64,000 bases of DNA from Sphingobacterium paludis. GTDB lineage: Bacteria; Bacteroidota; Bacteroidia; Sphingobacteriales; Sphingobacteriaceae. The DNA lies in the NCBI RefSeq assembly GCF_004364125.1, contig NZ_SNZV01000011.1, positions 46,376 through 110,375 on the forward strand. Direction: 5' to 3'. A program made the position numbers and the translations under genes. Below are positions 29,138 through 38,048 of the stretch, piece after piece; position 1 is the stretch's first letter, and the number at the start of each line of letters is the position of its first letter. The notes beneath the pieces were generated by a model. That model was not told the DNA's origin, ran no database searches, and worked only from the letters and a program-made list of their open reading frames with translations.

Positions 29138-29523
29138 AACCGAATAAATTAATTAGCAAATAGTTTATAATAGGTATTTTAAAAAAAAAGTTTATAATTA
29201 TAAAAGATCAACATCATTAAAAAGAAGAACCATTGAATCACATATTTTTACCTATGAAAAAAAATACATTTTGTTAAAACAACGTCAGCGAATACCTAGT
29301 TGATTTTTAACTGAAGTTCATTTCGTCTTTTTTATGCTATTTCAAATGTTTATTATAAATCCTTCTGTTAATCAGTTGAGGTGAGACAATATTAACCTCT
29401 TTATTTACTTCGTGTAATGATATGATGAACGATAGATATACAACAGCCACGTGAAATCCTCAAGATATGCTCGTGAAATATTTACATGATGCTATCACAC
29501 CCCATTCCGAACCATTATTGATC
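29138..29523. other. AT-rich intergenic region
   Basis: The upstream region of the beta-helix gene and downstream region of the FISUMP-like gene. No gene or copy of the recurrent motif was found. Confidence 0.5.
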
Positions 29524-31236
29524 CTACAGCGCCCGAACACATCGAACAGAATACCTGATATCGTTTATCTGGTCAATTATCGTGGCTTTCCAGTCGCTGA
29601 TGATCGCGCCGTTCTTCGATACACTGATCGAAAAAGCCCTCACCCTGCCGTTTGCATCACGCGCCCAATATCTTCCTAGGGGCGCCTCATTGCTGCTCTC
29701 CCTGATTGCGTAACCATATCCTCCTATGCCTCCCGCAGTAATATAAGATACTCCTGCCAAAGGGAAGAACAGCTTTTGGGAGTACTGGGGATAATTCGAC
29801 TGAACCACCGTGCCGGCATCCAACTTGTATTCAATTCCGAAAAGCCCTCCGTTGTTATTGGCCGATGTAGCAAAACGAACCACTTTAGCGGTTTCGTTAA
29901 AATATTTTGCTTCGGTCAACAACGTCACTTCGTTCACCGTGGGCAGCCGCCAAGTGCCCTGCGGAGCCAACCCAAGGCAGGGATCGGAACCCGATGGGTT
30001 TCCAACTTGAAAAACTGTTGTAAAAGCAGCAGCGCCAGTGTTCGGCCTATTGCTCGGAGATTCCGGATTGGCCATGAGTGACCGAGGACTTGAAAAAACC
30101 AAATTCGTCCTTGCCCAACGCACACCGGCAACTGTCACCGGCGACTCAATCATCTGAATGGAGAGCTTATAGGAACTTCCGATCGTGCTCTTGAATGCCA
30201 CATGCGAAAATGGCAATGTGGAGGCCGGAAAGTCTACCGTGGCTTCGCTCGAAAAACCACTCGATTTGTTTATCCTTATATTTCCAGACTGCAGAGCAAG
30301 CGCATTTGCCGCCAGGTTAGTCGAATTGTCAACCGAATATAGATTGTACGTCCAGGTCCGGGCGCTCGTGGTTGTCGGAAGCACACCTGTAAGGTCGTAG
30401 TTCTTTATGTTCGAGTAGTTGCCCGTAAATATATTCAGGTCGCCGTACTTGAGCACTCCGGCCCCCGAGGCGTTGACAACATTCCTTATCGTTGTGCTCG
30501 CATCGATCCCCCCGAACATTCCCGAGGCATCGAGCACCACCTCATATCTGGAGGTCTTCCGCTGGAAAGTTATGTTCAGCAGGTTTTCTCCGAAAACGGT
30601 GTTGATCGTGCCGGAGCCCAGCAGTACGTCCTTAGCTTTGGTGTCATTCCCGGACACTACTCCCCGAACAATTTGCGGAACAACATTCGCATCGTTAATT
30701 GAAAAAGCAAACCAGTCGTACGACTTGCCCGCATCGATGTTGATCTGGGTTGCTGAACCAACGCTCGCAACAATATCCACAACGGGCGTGCTCCTGCTTT
30801 TATCAGCGGTATTGTAGATCTGCAGCCTGTACTTGACACCGGACGGCAAGGGTGAGCTCGAGGCCGATTGCAGCGTCTTCTGCGGACTGGACATAGCCAC
30901 TTCCTTTCGAAGCGCTCCACCGCCATGCACTCCCGAAGGCATGTCCCGGATTTCCACCAAGCCCCGGTATTCCAGACCGGATGCCCTATCTTCCAGCACG
31001 GGTGCTGACGGCTGGGAGAAAGAACCGGAAGAAGAGCCTACATCACTACGCAGCAAACCCTGCCCGCTACCCGTATGCATGCCCTGCATCTTGCCGTCAT
31101 CACCGTCTATGCCGTTGACCTGTACATTGAGCAACGTACCGCCACTCGGCGTACCATCTTCACCATCACGCGTGCACGATTGCAACAGCAACGCAAAAAA
31201 TGCCGCGCAGAAAAACAAATTTATCTTCGATATCAT
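29524..31236 (-). CDS. fimbrillin-like/FISUMP domain lipoprotein
   Basis: A 570-residue surface lipoprotein (MISKINLFFCAAFFALLLQSC). The first part resembles fimbrillin-like proteins: YRLQIYNTADKSR, then GKSYDWFAFSINDA and repeated beta strands. The C-terminal 180 residues resemble the Fibrobacter succinogenes major paralogous (FISUMP) domain, with VRWARTNLVFSSPR, GTWRLPTVNEVTLL, FFPLAGVSY and DIRYSVRCVRAL. The start at 31236 is the ATG of the signal peptide; the open frame to 31404 overlaps the small gene upstream. It probably forms or decorates a surface structure, possibly an adhesin. Confidence 0.8.
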   Translation of the reverse strand: MISKINLFFCAAFFALLLQSCTRDGEDGTPSGGTLLNVQVNGIDGDDGKMQGMHTGSGQGLLRSDVGSSSGSFSQPSAPVLEDRASGLEYRGLVEIRDMPSGVHGGGALRKEVAMSSPQKTLQSASSSPLPSGVKYRLQIYNTADKSRSTPVVDIVASVGSATQINIDAGKSYDWFAFSINDANVVPQIVRGVVSGNDTKAKDVLLGSGTINTVFGENLLNITFQRKTSRYEVVLDASGMFGGIDASTTIRNVVNASGAGVLKYGDLNIFTGNYSNIKNYDLTGVLPTTTSARTWTYNLYSVDNSTNLAANALALQSGNIRINKSSGFSSEATVDFPASTLPFSHVAFKSTIGSSYKLSIQMIESPVTVAGVRWARTNLVFSSPRSLMANPESPSNRPNTGAAAFTTVFQVGNPSGSDPCLGLAPQGTWRLPTVNEVTLLTEAKYFNETAKVVRFATSANNNGGLFGIEYKLDAGTVVQSNYPQYSQKLFFPLAGVSYITAGGIGGYGYAIRESSNEAPLGRYWARDANGRVRAFSISVSKNGAIISDWKATIIDQINDIRYSVRCVRAL

Positions 31237-31294
31237 AAAAAAGCCAAAATTAAAGCATTGCAAAGCAATCGTCCGTCCCGGATGATCTTTCGAA

Positions 31295-31480
31295 TTAAAA
31301 GTCGATCTTCGAGGAGCCGCCAATCTGTTGATCCTCCCAATCTTCGACCTGTGGGACATCCTGTGAATTTGCAGATCCCACCTTAACGATCGCTGAACCG
31401 ACAACGATACCCTGTTCCATCTCGACCAACGTCATTTCGATAACCGGTGGCACATAAAATTTTTTGATTTTTTTATCCAT
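31295..31480 (-). CDS. small FISUMP-associated peptide, 61 residues
   Basis: A 61-residue protein without a signal peptide: KKFYVPPVIEMTLVEMEQGIVVGSA, then an acidic, Trp-containing tail with EDWEDQQIGG and a final IDF. I recognise this as a recurrent Bacteroidota pattern (Tyr/Pro start, VEMEQGI-GSA centre, acidic W tail) encoded just upstream of fimbrillin- or FISUMP-type lipoproteins, but know no function. It lies 58 bp upstream of the lipoprotein gene, 117 bp downstream of an exact GGGACAA-N14-CGTC motif. Confidence 0.7.
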   Translation of the reverse strand: MDKKIKKFYVPPVIEMTLVEMEQGIVVGSAIVKVGSANSQDVPQVEDWEDQQIGGSSKIDF

Positions 31481-31596
31481 TTTTTTTAGTATTACTCATA
31501 CGCTACAGACAAGCTGTAACTTTTGTGATCATTTATACGCATAAGGATAATCAGCAATCGATAACTACATCTCTCTCCTGTGGCGTTAACCGTAAA

Positions 31597-31621
31597 GACG
31601 ATCGTTAACAGCAATTGTCCC
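31597..31621 (-). promoter_or_regulatory. GGGACAA-N14-CGTC motif before the FISUMP operon
   Basis: An exact minus-strand copy, 117 bp upstream of the small peptide ATG. The spacer is almost identical to that at 14053-14077, so the two 25-bp sites differ at one base only. Confidence 0.7.
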
Positions 31622-32131
31622 TAAAAAAAATAGAAATTGATATCCAGGATCGTAACTTATCAAGAAATTACCCAATAAGGTCTCCGTAAATTTTCATTGG
31701 CAACGATCTTTCAACGCTTGATAGAAGCGCCCTTAAGCTCTACCAGCTTGGCAAAATAATCTGGGACAATACGATAACCAAAGCGTCTATTAATCGCGAT
31801 ATGGTATCGCATAATTAAAATTAAGTCAACCATATAAGCTATTTAAAATACGAAAGATGAAATCACTTCTTTGGCGTCGTAAAGCGATGCTTATCTGCTT
31901 ACTTATGGCAAAAAAAATCAACATAAATAGCTTTATCGGCGATTGATACGGCTATTTTTATATAAAAAAACTCATTATCGAACCAATATTGTCCAAAGTC
32001 AATGAATGTAAAAATATTTTATAAAGTACTATGGACTAGCTCAGTCATTTATCAGAAATCGAATTGAAAATGCACGCGATCATAAAATTTTGCGATAGAC
32101 TTGGACAGAAAAAACACCATTTATCTTAATC
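31622..32131. other. divergent intergenic region
   Basis: It lies between the FISUMP operon and the antiporter and carries a plus-strand motif at 31763-31787. On the minus strand, bases about 31705-31800 read INRRFGYRIVPDYFAKLVEL, which looks like a coding fragment without start or family. A 29-codon plus-strand frame (31857-31946, MKSLLWRRKAMLICLL...) follows the motif. Neither frame is strong enough to call. Confidence 0.4.
31763..31787 (+). promoter_or_regulatory. plus-strand GGGACAA-N14-CGTC motif before the antiporter
   Basis: An exact copy, 345 bp upstream of the Na+/H+ antiporter ATG. It overlaps a minus-strand coding-like fragment, so it is a less certain member. Confidence 0.45.
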
Positions 32132-33715
32132 ATGGCAGAGATCTTTACTTTTTATTTGGCTCTTGTGATAGCCATTGTATTTACCGTTATGCTTGCAAAA
32201 AAACTAAGGGTTGCTTATCCAATTCTCTTGGTAATTGCTGGCCTGCTGATTAGCGTCATACCAGAAATTCATAGGATTAAAATTAATCCGGAATTGATTT
32301 TTATTATTTTTCTCCCGCCACTGTTGTATGAGGCTGCTTTTCAGGTATCATGGAAAGAATTATGGAAGTTAAGACGTATTGTAACAAGCTTTGCTTTCAT
32401 TATCGTTTTTCTTAATGCAATCGTTGTAGCCTTCATCGCTAATACCTATATACCCGGCTTTTCGCTAGCTGCTGGATTTGTTTTGGGAGGGATCGTTTCG
32501 CCACCTGATGCTGTCAGTGCAGGTGCAATTCTCAAATATGTTAAGGTCCCGAAAAATTATTCGACTATCTTAGAGGGAGAAAGTCTATTTAATGATGCCT
32601 CTTCTCTGATTATTCTTCGATTTGCAATGATATCGGTAGCAACTGGACAATTTATTTGGCAGCAAGCTGCACTAAGTTTCTGCTGGATGGTCGTTGGCGG
32701 TGTCGGAATGGGACTGGCTATAGCAGTTGTCTTCTTGAAGATTCATAAAAATTTCCCTACAGATGTTAATATGGACGTCATCCTAAGTTTGATCACACCT
32801 TATGTTATGTACATCACCGCCGAGGAAGTTCATTCTTCAGGTGTATTGTCTGTAGTAAGTGGAGGTCTATATCTTTCCGTAAGGAGGCACGAATTTCTGA
32901 AAACACCTGAATCACGCTTGAAAGGATTTAATGTTTGGGAAAGTTTTACGTTTTTGATAAATGGAATCGTATTTCTTATAATCGGTTTAGATTTACCAGA
33001 AATTACAGAAGGATTAAAGAACGAGGGTACTAAAATATCAACGGCTATCGGATATGGATTACTTGTCACGGCTATCTTGATAATTTTACGATTTGTTGCT
33101 TCCTATGCAGCTGTACTGGTAACATTGATCATGAGAAACTTTATTGCGGTTGCCGATCCGAATCCGGATCGAAAATCGCCCTTGCTTTTCGGCTGGACGG
33201 GAATGCGGGGCGTAGTGTCATTGGCTGCTGCGTTGTCAATTCCTGTAGCGCTTGATAACGGTTTGCCATTTCCGCATAGAGACCTGATATTGTTTATAAC
33301 CTTTGTTGTGATTCTTGTTACATTAATCCTTCAAGGACTAACACTCCCAGCGTTAATAAAATGGCTAAATATCCCCGTCCAAACGACCTATCATTTATCT
33401 GAAAAAGAAGCCGCATTATTATTGCAAAACGGAATAAAAAACACTGCGTTAAGTTATTTAAATAAAGAAATTAGAGATGATAACGACAAAAAAAAATATA
33501 TCAAGAATATATTAGCGAGATGGCAAAAGGAAAAATATGAAGAGTCCATATTGGGACTTTCTGACGATGGAAAGGATGTCTATTTTGCAACGATTGAAAA
33601 GCAACGTTCGTGGCTTAGACTGGAAAATCAAAACAATCCGCTCATCGACGAAGAATTTATCAGACGTCATCTTCATAAATTAGATTTAGAAGAAGAACGA
33701 TTACGTGTGGAATAG
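32132..33715 (+). CDS. Na+/H+ antiporter, CPA1 family
   Basis: A 527-residue integral membrane antiporter with 12 or so hydrophobic segments from residue 3 to about 410. Family signatures are present: FIIFLPPLLYEAAF, GGIVSPPDAVSAGAI, LEGESLFNDASSLI with the ion-binding Asp, and GWTGMRGVVSLAAALSIP. The last 110 residues are a charged cytoplasmic tail. It exchanges Na+ for H+ across the inner membrane for pH and sodium balance. It is monocistronic, convergent with the copper cluster. Confidence 0.92.
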   Translation: MAEIFTFYLALVIAIVFTVMLAKKLRVAYPILLVIAGLLISVIPEIHRIKINPELIFIIFLPPLLYEAAFQVSWKELWKLRRIVTSFAFIIVFLNAIVVAFIANTYIPGFSLAAGFVLGGIVSPPDAVSAGAILKYVKVPKNYSTILEGESLFNDASSLIILRFAMISVATGQFIWQQAALSFCWMVVGGVGMGLAIAVVFLKIHKNFPTDVNMDVILSLITPYVMYITAEEVHSSGVLSVVSGGLYLSVRRHEFLKTPESRLKGFNVWESFTFLINGIVFLIIGLDLPEITEGLKNEGTKISTAIGYGLLVTAILIILRFVASYAAVLVTLIMRNFIAVADPNPDRKSPLLFGWTGMRGVVSLAAALSIPVALDNGLPFPHRDLILFITFVVILVTLILQGLTLPALIKWLNIPVQTTYHLSEKEAALLLQNGIKNTALSYLNKEIRDDNDKKKYIKNILARWQKEKYEESILGLSDDGKDVYFATIEKQRSWLRLENQNNPLIDEEFIRRHLHKLDLEEERLRVE

Positions 33716-33773
33716 GGCCCTCAAGTTGGTAATGCCACGATAGATAGATCTTTCGGCGGCCTTAATAGGTTGT

Positions 33774-33807
33774 GGTATGATGCAGGTTAATCACTACGTA
33801 TCATACC
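33774..33807. terminator. hairpin between convergent genes
   Basis: GGTATGAT (33774-33781) pairs with ATCATACC (33800-33807). It sits between the convergent stops of the antiporter and the multicopper oxidase. T-runs are weak, so this is a moderate terminator candidate. Confidence 0.4.
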
Positions 33808-33875
33808 CGCATCACCCACTGCTTCAAAAGTAATTCCTACGATTTTGCAGGTTACAACCCTATTAATTAATTAGT

Positions 33876-36149
33876 TTAATACGTTAGGGCAAGACCTACC
33901 CCAAACCCCATATCACTATCGTAATGGGATCTAATACCTATATTCTTGTTGATAATGTATCTGAGTTCGCCCATATATTCAAAATCTGTATTGACCATAA
34001 AGCCGCCCCTTAGCCTCTTGGAGATAGGAATATCCTCACGCATTAACGACAGACGCACAATACCATCGTGATATACTTCTGCTTGAAAATTGACCAGCAT
34101 CGGTAAAGTGTACATAAAACCTAAGCTAAAGGCTCGACGTGTATCTTTTTCATTTTTTTGCCCGAACAAATTTGCTTCGTGTTCGTCCATTCCCATTTTA
34201 CGGTATCGCCAATCAAATCCGATAAAGGGCTTAAACCATTGCATTTTACCTATAAATCTCCCTAAATGTGTTTCTACCTCATAACCGTGCATATCATTAT
34301 ATCCTAAACGCCATTCTGTACCTAATGACCATCTTGTGTTTTGATACATTGCCTCTCCGTCATTTCCATTTGTTGCAAAATCATTCTGCGCCATGAAATG
34401 GGGCATATTACTTTCCCGCTTTAGCGCATTATAGGCTTTCGCCTTGTCGGGCAAGTATGGATTTTGGTAATCGCCCACGGAAAAAACCCTGTTCATCCCC
34501 GACATCATATGGTATAGAATATGGCAATGAAAGAACCAGTCGCCCTCTTCATTGGCGGCAAACTCAATGGTGTCTGTTTCCATCGGCATGATATCAATGA
34601 TATTTTTAAGCGGCGCATTTTCAGCATTGCCGTTCAATACCCTAAAATCGAACCCGTGCAGATGTATCGGGTGGCGCATCATGGAATTATTGTAAATGGT
34701 GATACGCAATATCTCGCCCTTTTCGACAGGTATTTTATCCGTTTCGGAGAGCACCTTGTTGTCCATGCTCCAAACATAACGGTTCATATTTCCAGTAAGC
34801 GTAACTTTCATTTCCCTTATAGGCGCATCTTTGGAAAGCGATGTATTGTAAGGAGATTTGAGCATGGCATAATTTAGGGTAACAATATCAGCCAAAGCAT
34901 TTGCATTGTAACGGTTGGATTCGCTATCGGTATTCATATCCTGATGTTGGCTGTGATCTGCTTTCTTTCCTTCTTCTCCTGTGATTTCGGGATACATGAC
35001 CACGTTCATGTCCATTTGGTTTAGGCTCATATTCATGCCCATATCGTCTAAATCACCATTCATCTTCATCATATCATTCATCATCTTCATACCCTCGAAA
35101 TACTTCAATCGTGGCATCGGAGAGATAAGCTGCTTGACACCGTTACCGATAAAGTAGCTTGCAGATTGTGTCCTGTCTTCGGTTGTAGCTAAAAATTCGT
35201 AAGCCAAGCCATTTTTGGGGATGGTGACTACCACATCATAAGTTTCAGATACCGCAATGATCAACCTGTCCACTTCAACAGGTTCCACATCATTGCCATC
35301 GCTTGCAACCACGGTCATTTTGCCTCCGGCGTAGCGAAGCCAAAAATACGAAGATGCGCCGCCGTTTGATATGCGAAGTCGTACTTTATCTCCTGCCTTT
35401 ATGGTCTTGCCATCGATTGTTTTCAGTTCGGGAGAATTGCTGCCATTCATAAGGATTTTATCATAATACACATCGCTCACATCCATCGCGAGCATCCGTT
35501 TCCACTCATTAGTTACTTTTACACCGAACTTCCCCTGTTTAATGGCTTCAAGGTACGATTGGGTTGCATTTTTCTTTATAGCAGCCCAATCGTTGGCGTT
35601 GTGCAACATCCGGTTGATATTGTTGGGGTTGTAGTTTGTCCACTCGCTTAGGATAATAGGTACGGTTGGCAAATCGTCAATCCCCTTTCTATAGCTTTTA
35701 TCATTTTCCCGTTTTTTCATAACGAAATTGCCGTACATACCTATCTGTTCCTGTAAACCTGAATGGGAATGATACCAGTGCGTACCATGCTGAATAATAG
35801 GGAAACGGTATATATAGGTAGTACCGGGCTTAATGGGCTGTTGCGTAAGGTGGGGCACACCATCTTCTTTATTGGGTAAAAAAACACCATGCCAATGTAA
35901 TGATGTACTTTCTTTCAACTGGTTGTGTACCACAATCTCAGCAGTGTCACCTTGGGTAAAGGTAAGGGTTGGCATCGGGATTTGCCCGTTTACGGCAATC
36001 GCCCTTTTTTGCTTACCTGCATAGTTGACAAGTGTATCCTTCACGTACAAATCGTAGTGCACTACTTTTTGTGCAAACAGCGTTTGTGTGCAAAGCAGTA
36101 TGAACGCTGCTTGCCATATCCTTTTGGGTATATTTTTATATCTATCCAT
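33876..36149 (-). CDS. copA-like: multicopper oxidase with CopB-like C-terminal domain
   Basis: A 757-residue secreted copper oxidase. After the signal peptide come three cupredoxin domains with the copper ligands: SLHWHGVF near residue 80, HGTHWYHSHSG near 123, HPIHLHGFDF near 500, and FFHCHILYHMMSGM near 560. Between domains is a Met/His-rich stretch (MMNDMMKMNGDLDDMGMNM). The final 130 residues (WRLGYNDMHGYEVETHLGRF to GVGLALTY) do not belong to a CopA oxidase. They read like the beta-barrel of CopB-type copper resistance proteins, so this appears to be a natural CopA-CopB fusion. It probably oxidises Cu(I) in the envelope. Confidence 0.88.
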   Translation of the reverse strand: MDRYKNIPKRIWQAAFILLCTQTLFAQKVVHYDLYVKDTLVNYAGKQKRAIAVNGQIPMPTLTFTQGDTAEIVVHNQLKESTSLHWHGVFLPNKEDGVPHLTQQPIKPGTTYIYRFPIIQHGTHWYHSHSGLQEQIGMYGNFVMKKRENDKSYRKGIDDLPTVPIILSEWTNYNPNNINRMLHNANDWAAIKKNATQSYLEAIKQGKFGVKVTNEWKRMLAMDVSDVYYDKILMNGSNSPELKTIDGKTIKAGDKVRLRISNGGASSYFWLRYAGGKMTVVASDGNDVEPVEVDRLIIAVSETYDVVVTIPKNGLAYEFLATTEDRTQSASYFIGNGVKQLISPMPRLKYFEGMKMMNDMMKMNGDLDDMGMNMSLNQMDMNVVMYPEITGEEGKKADHSQHQDMNTDSESNRYNANALADIVTLNYAMLKSPYNTSLSKDAPIREMKVTLTGNMNRYVWSMDNKVLSETDKIPVEKGEILRITIYNNSMMRHPIHLHGFDFRVLNGNAENAPLKNIIDIMPMETDTIEFAANEEGDWFFHCHILYHMMSGMNRVFSVGDYQNPYLPDKAKAYNALKRESNMPHFMAQNDFATNGNDGEAMYQNTRWSLGTEWRLGYNDMHGYEVETHLGRFIGKMQWFKPFIGFDWRYRKMGMDEHEANLFGQKNEKDTRRAFSLGFMYTLPMLVNFQAEVYHDGIVRLSLMREDIPISKRLRGGFMVNTDFEYMGELRYIINKNIGIRSHYDSDMGFGVGLALTY

Positions 36150-36161
36150 TAGTTGAAAATT

Positions 36162-36617
36162 TTATTTTATACTATCTTCCATTCTACCAAACCAATCCAT
36201 CAAAATGTGTTTATCCTCTGTTGATAACACTGCATGGTGATGCATTAGTGTATATGACCACAAAGGCATCTCTCCATTCTTAATCTGTCCAGACATAGCC
36301 CTGAACTTACTTCGTCGCCTGCGGACAGAATATTCTCCGAAGTCGCTGAAGTTGACTTCCGCTTTGCCATGCTGGATATGCTTGGCCATAAACCACGCTC
36401 CGGGCTGTATACGGCTGTACCACGGATATCTGGTATTGTTGCTGTGGCAGTCATAACAGGACTGGACCAGGATAGCCTTCACATTTTCGGGTAGGACGTA
36501 AACATTTTCAATATGAGCGGCTGATAATTCATCCGACCGGTTAAGTGACGGCTGAAAGAACTGTAAAATTAAAAGGGCGATAGCCAACCCCGTCATGATT
36601 TTCTTTTTTATTGACAT
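36162..36617 (-). CDS. haem-binding domain protein with CxxCH
   Basis: A 151-residue protein with one N-terminal membrane anchor (IMTGLAIALLILQFF). A cytochrome-like QSCYDCHSNNTRYPWYSRIQPGAWF motif follows, whose CYDCH is a c-type haem site. The rest matches the Haem_bd family found beside copper resistance genes in Bacteroidota. It begins 12 bp upstream of the oxidase start in the same direction, so the two are one operon; it may pass electrons for the oxidase. Confidence 0.85.
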   Translation of the reverse strand: MSIKKKIMTGLAIALLILQFFQPSLNRSDELSAAHIENVYVLPENVKAILVQSCYDCHSNNTRYPWYSRIQPGAWFMAKHIQHGKAEVNFSDFGEYSVRRRRSKFRAMSGQIKNGEMPLWSYTLMHHHAVLSTEDKHILMDWFGRMEDSIK

Positions 36618-36650
36618 ACATTTTTCATTGTAGCTTGATTTTTCAGGAAA

Positions 36651-36919
36651 TTACTGTTTTCCCTTTTTTAATTCATGACCCTCGCTATCCTTGCATACGT
36701 AGTGTACTTCATGGTTGTTCCCTGTAAAGGCAACCGCTGCAAGAGTCTGGTACTTAGGCCAGCGGCTTGCAGGAATTTCGCTTTTAAGTTTTTTTTTTGC
36801 AGCTCTTTTAATTCCCGGATCGTCAAATGCGTCTTTCCGATTTCATAATGGCTAGCGCGCAACAAGATATCATAGATATAAGGATGCCGAATGTTGCCGC
36901 TGTTTCGTTTATTTTCCAT
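36651..36919 (-). pseudogene. small copper-cluster gene interrupted at an A10 run
   Basis: The frame from the ATG at 36919 gives MENKRNSGNIRHPYIYDILL... and would end at 36668. At the A10 homopolymer near 36790 the next frame becomes the better protein: KKLKSEIPASRWPKYQTLAA, followed by TGNNHEVHYVCKDSEGHEL, ending at 36651. One base more or less in the run would join both parts into a protein of about 88 residues. It may be a frameshift mutation, a sequencing artefact or slippage-controlled expression. The family is not recognised. It lies between the DUF3347 and haem-binding genes. Confidence 0.55.
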
Positions 36920-36930
36920 AACCCTAAAAT

Positions 36931-37587
36931 TTATTTACCGTTAATTGTTCTTTCCACTTTACCACACGTCATCATTTTAGATCCGTAGTAAGGGTTTTTG
37001 ACGGCCTTGTTTTCGCTGAACCACACAGCACCCTCTCCGTCATTGAACATCGGACAGTAGTCTTGATAAAGGATTTGTGATGTACCAAATAAATCAATGA
37101 GATCTTGCAAATCATTGCTTAATACAGCTAAATGTTCTCTTTGATGATGGATGTTACCGGCATTTTCGCTAATATGTTCTGCATGTTCTTTGGCATCTTC
37201 TGCTATGTCCATATATTTTTTGTGTTTATCGGCATGGATGACCGTCATGTCAACGTTATCCAAAGTAGCGAACAGCTTTTTCCCTGCGCTGGCAGCGGCT
37301 TTGTCATCGTCCGAAACCAAAGCATTCTTTAACGATAGATAATCGGTAATAATGGCCGCGATAGAAAAGCTTTTTACCGGTTGCTTTACTGTTGATTCCG
37401 GACCGTTAGCTGTTTCACGCACAGCTTTCTCTCCTGTTGTACCGACCTCTTTTGGCTGTGACACCGTCTGATCTTGTGGTAAAACGGCAGTATTATTTGA
37501 AGACTGTTCGTTTTTCGATCCATGATTGCATGATATTGTTAAAAATGCCATAGTAAAGGCTATAATGGATAATATTAAGTTTTTCAT
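36931..37587 (-). CDS. DUF3347 copper-associated lipoprotein
   Basis: A 218-residue lipoprotein (MKNLILSIIAFTMAFLTISC) with a low-complexity linker. A helical DUF3347 domain (DYLSLKNALVSDDDKAAASAGKKLF) ends in the conserved metal-like site YCPMFNDGEGAVWFSENKAVKNPYYGSKMMTCG. The Cys, Met and second Cys are probable copper ligands. The family is co-encoded with CusAB-type efflux and multicopper oxidases and is thought to hold copper in the periplasm. It resembles the C-terminal half of the gene at 38049-38969. Confidence 0.88.
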   Translation of the reverse strand: MKNLILSIIAFTMAFLTISCNHGSKNEQSSNNTAVLPQDQTVSQPKEVGTTGEKAVRETANGPESTVKQPVKSFSIAAIITDYLSLKNALVSDDDKAAASAGKKLFATLDNVDMTVIHADKHKKYMDIAEDAKEHAEHISENAGNIHHQREHLAVLSNDLQDLIDLFGTSQILYQDYCPMFNDGEGAVWFSENKAVKNPYYGSKMMTCGKVERTINGK

Positions 37588-38048
37588 TTCTATTTATTTT
37601 TTTATTTCTAATAAGTTTGCATGAATAGCCACTACAGCGGCGCTTTCTGCAGGTCTGCACAGCCTCCATAGCTGGGATAAAAATAGTTTTTTGATCAAGT
37701 ACGTCTAAGGCAAGCAGCATCCGCTACAACGTAGTGGCCGAATTGCCCATATCAGGTTTTTTACCACCTTTTTATAAGCGAGTTTGCCGAAGTCCATCAA
37801 TTTGACGAAGTAACCAAGTTTGACAGAGCAATACGATGCATGCAGTTTCAGCTACATTTCTACCGCCACCACGCGGCAATCATGTCGATTAGTCGGTTAC
37901 CGACAAAGGCAACGTTGACCGCGGTATTGTTAATAACGCTGCTGTCAACACTTTCAAGCCCATGTGCTTCGCGTAACCGTAAACCCTCTGCCTCAGCTTC
38001 AAGCTCCTTCATGTACCTTACCGGCAGTCAGAAAAACCAACTATAATC
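37588..38048. other. intergenic with a possible gene fragment
   Basis: It separates the two DUF3347 genes. On the minus strand 37860-38012 is a 50-codon frame (MKELEAEAEGLRLREAHGLE...) vaguely like an IS3-type OrfA helix, but too short and weak to assign. Nothing else was noticed. Confidence 0.35.

Noticed and set aside
30833..31285. 150-codon plus-strand frame antisense to the FISUMP-like gene
   Set aside because: It is an antisense shadow of a well supported lipoprotein gene with low-complexity composition.
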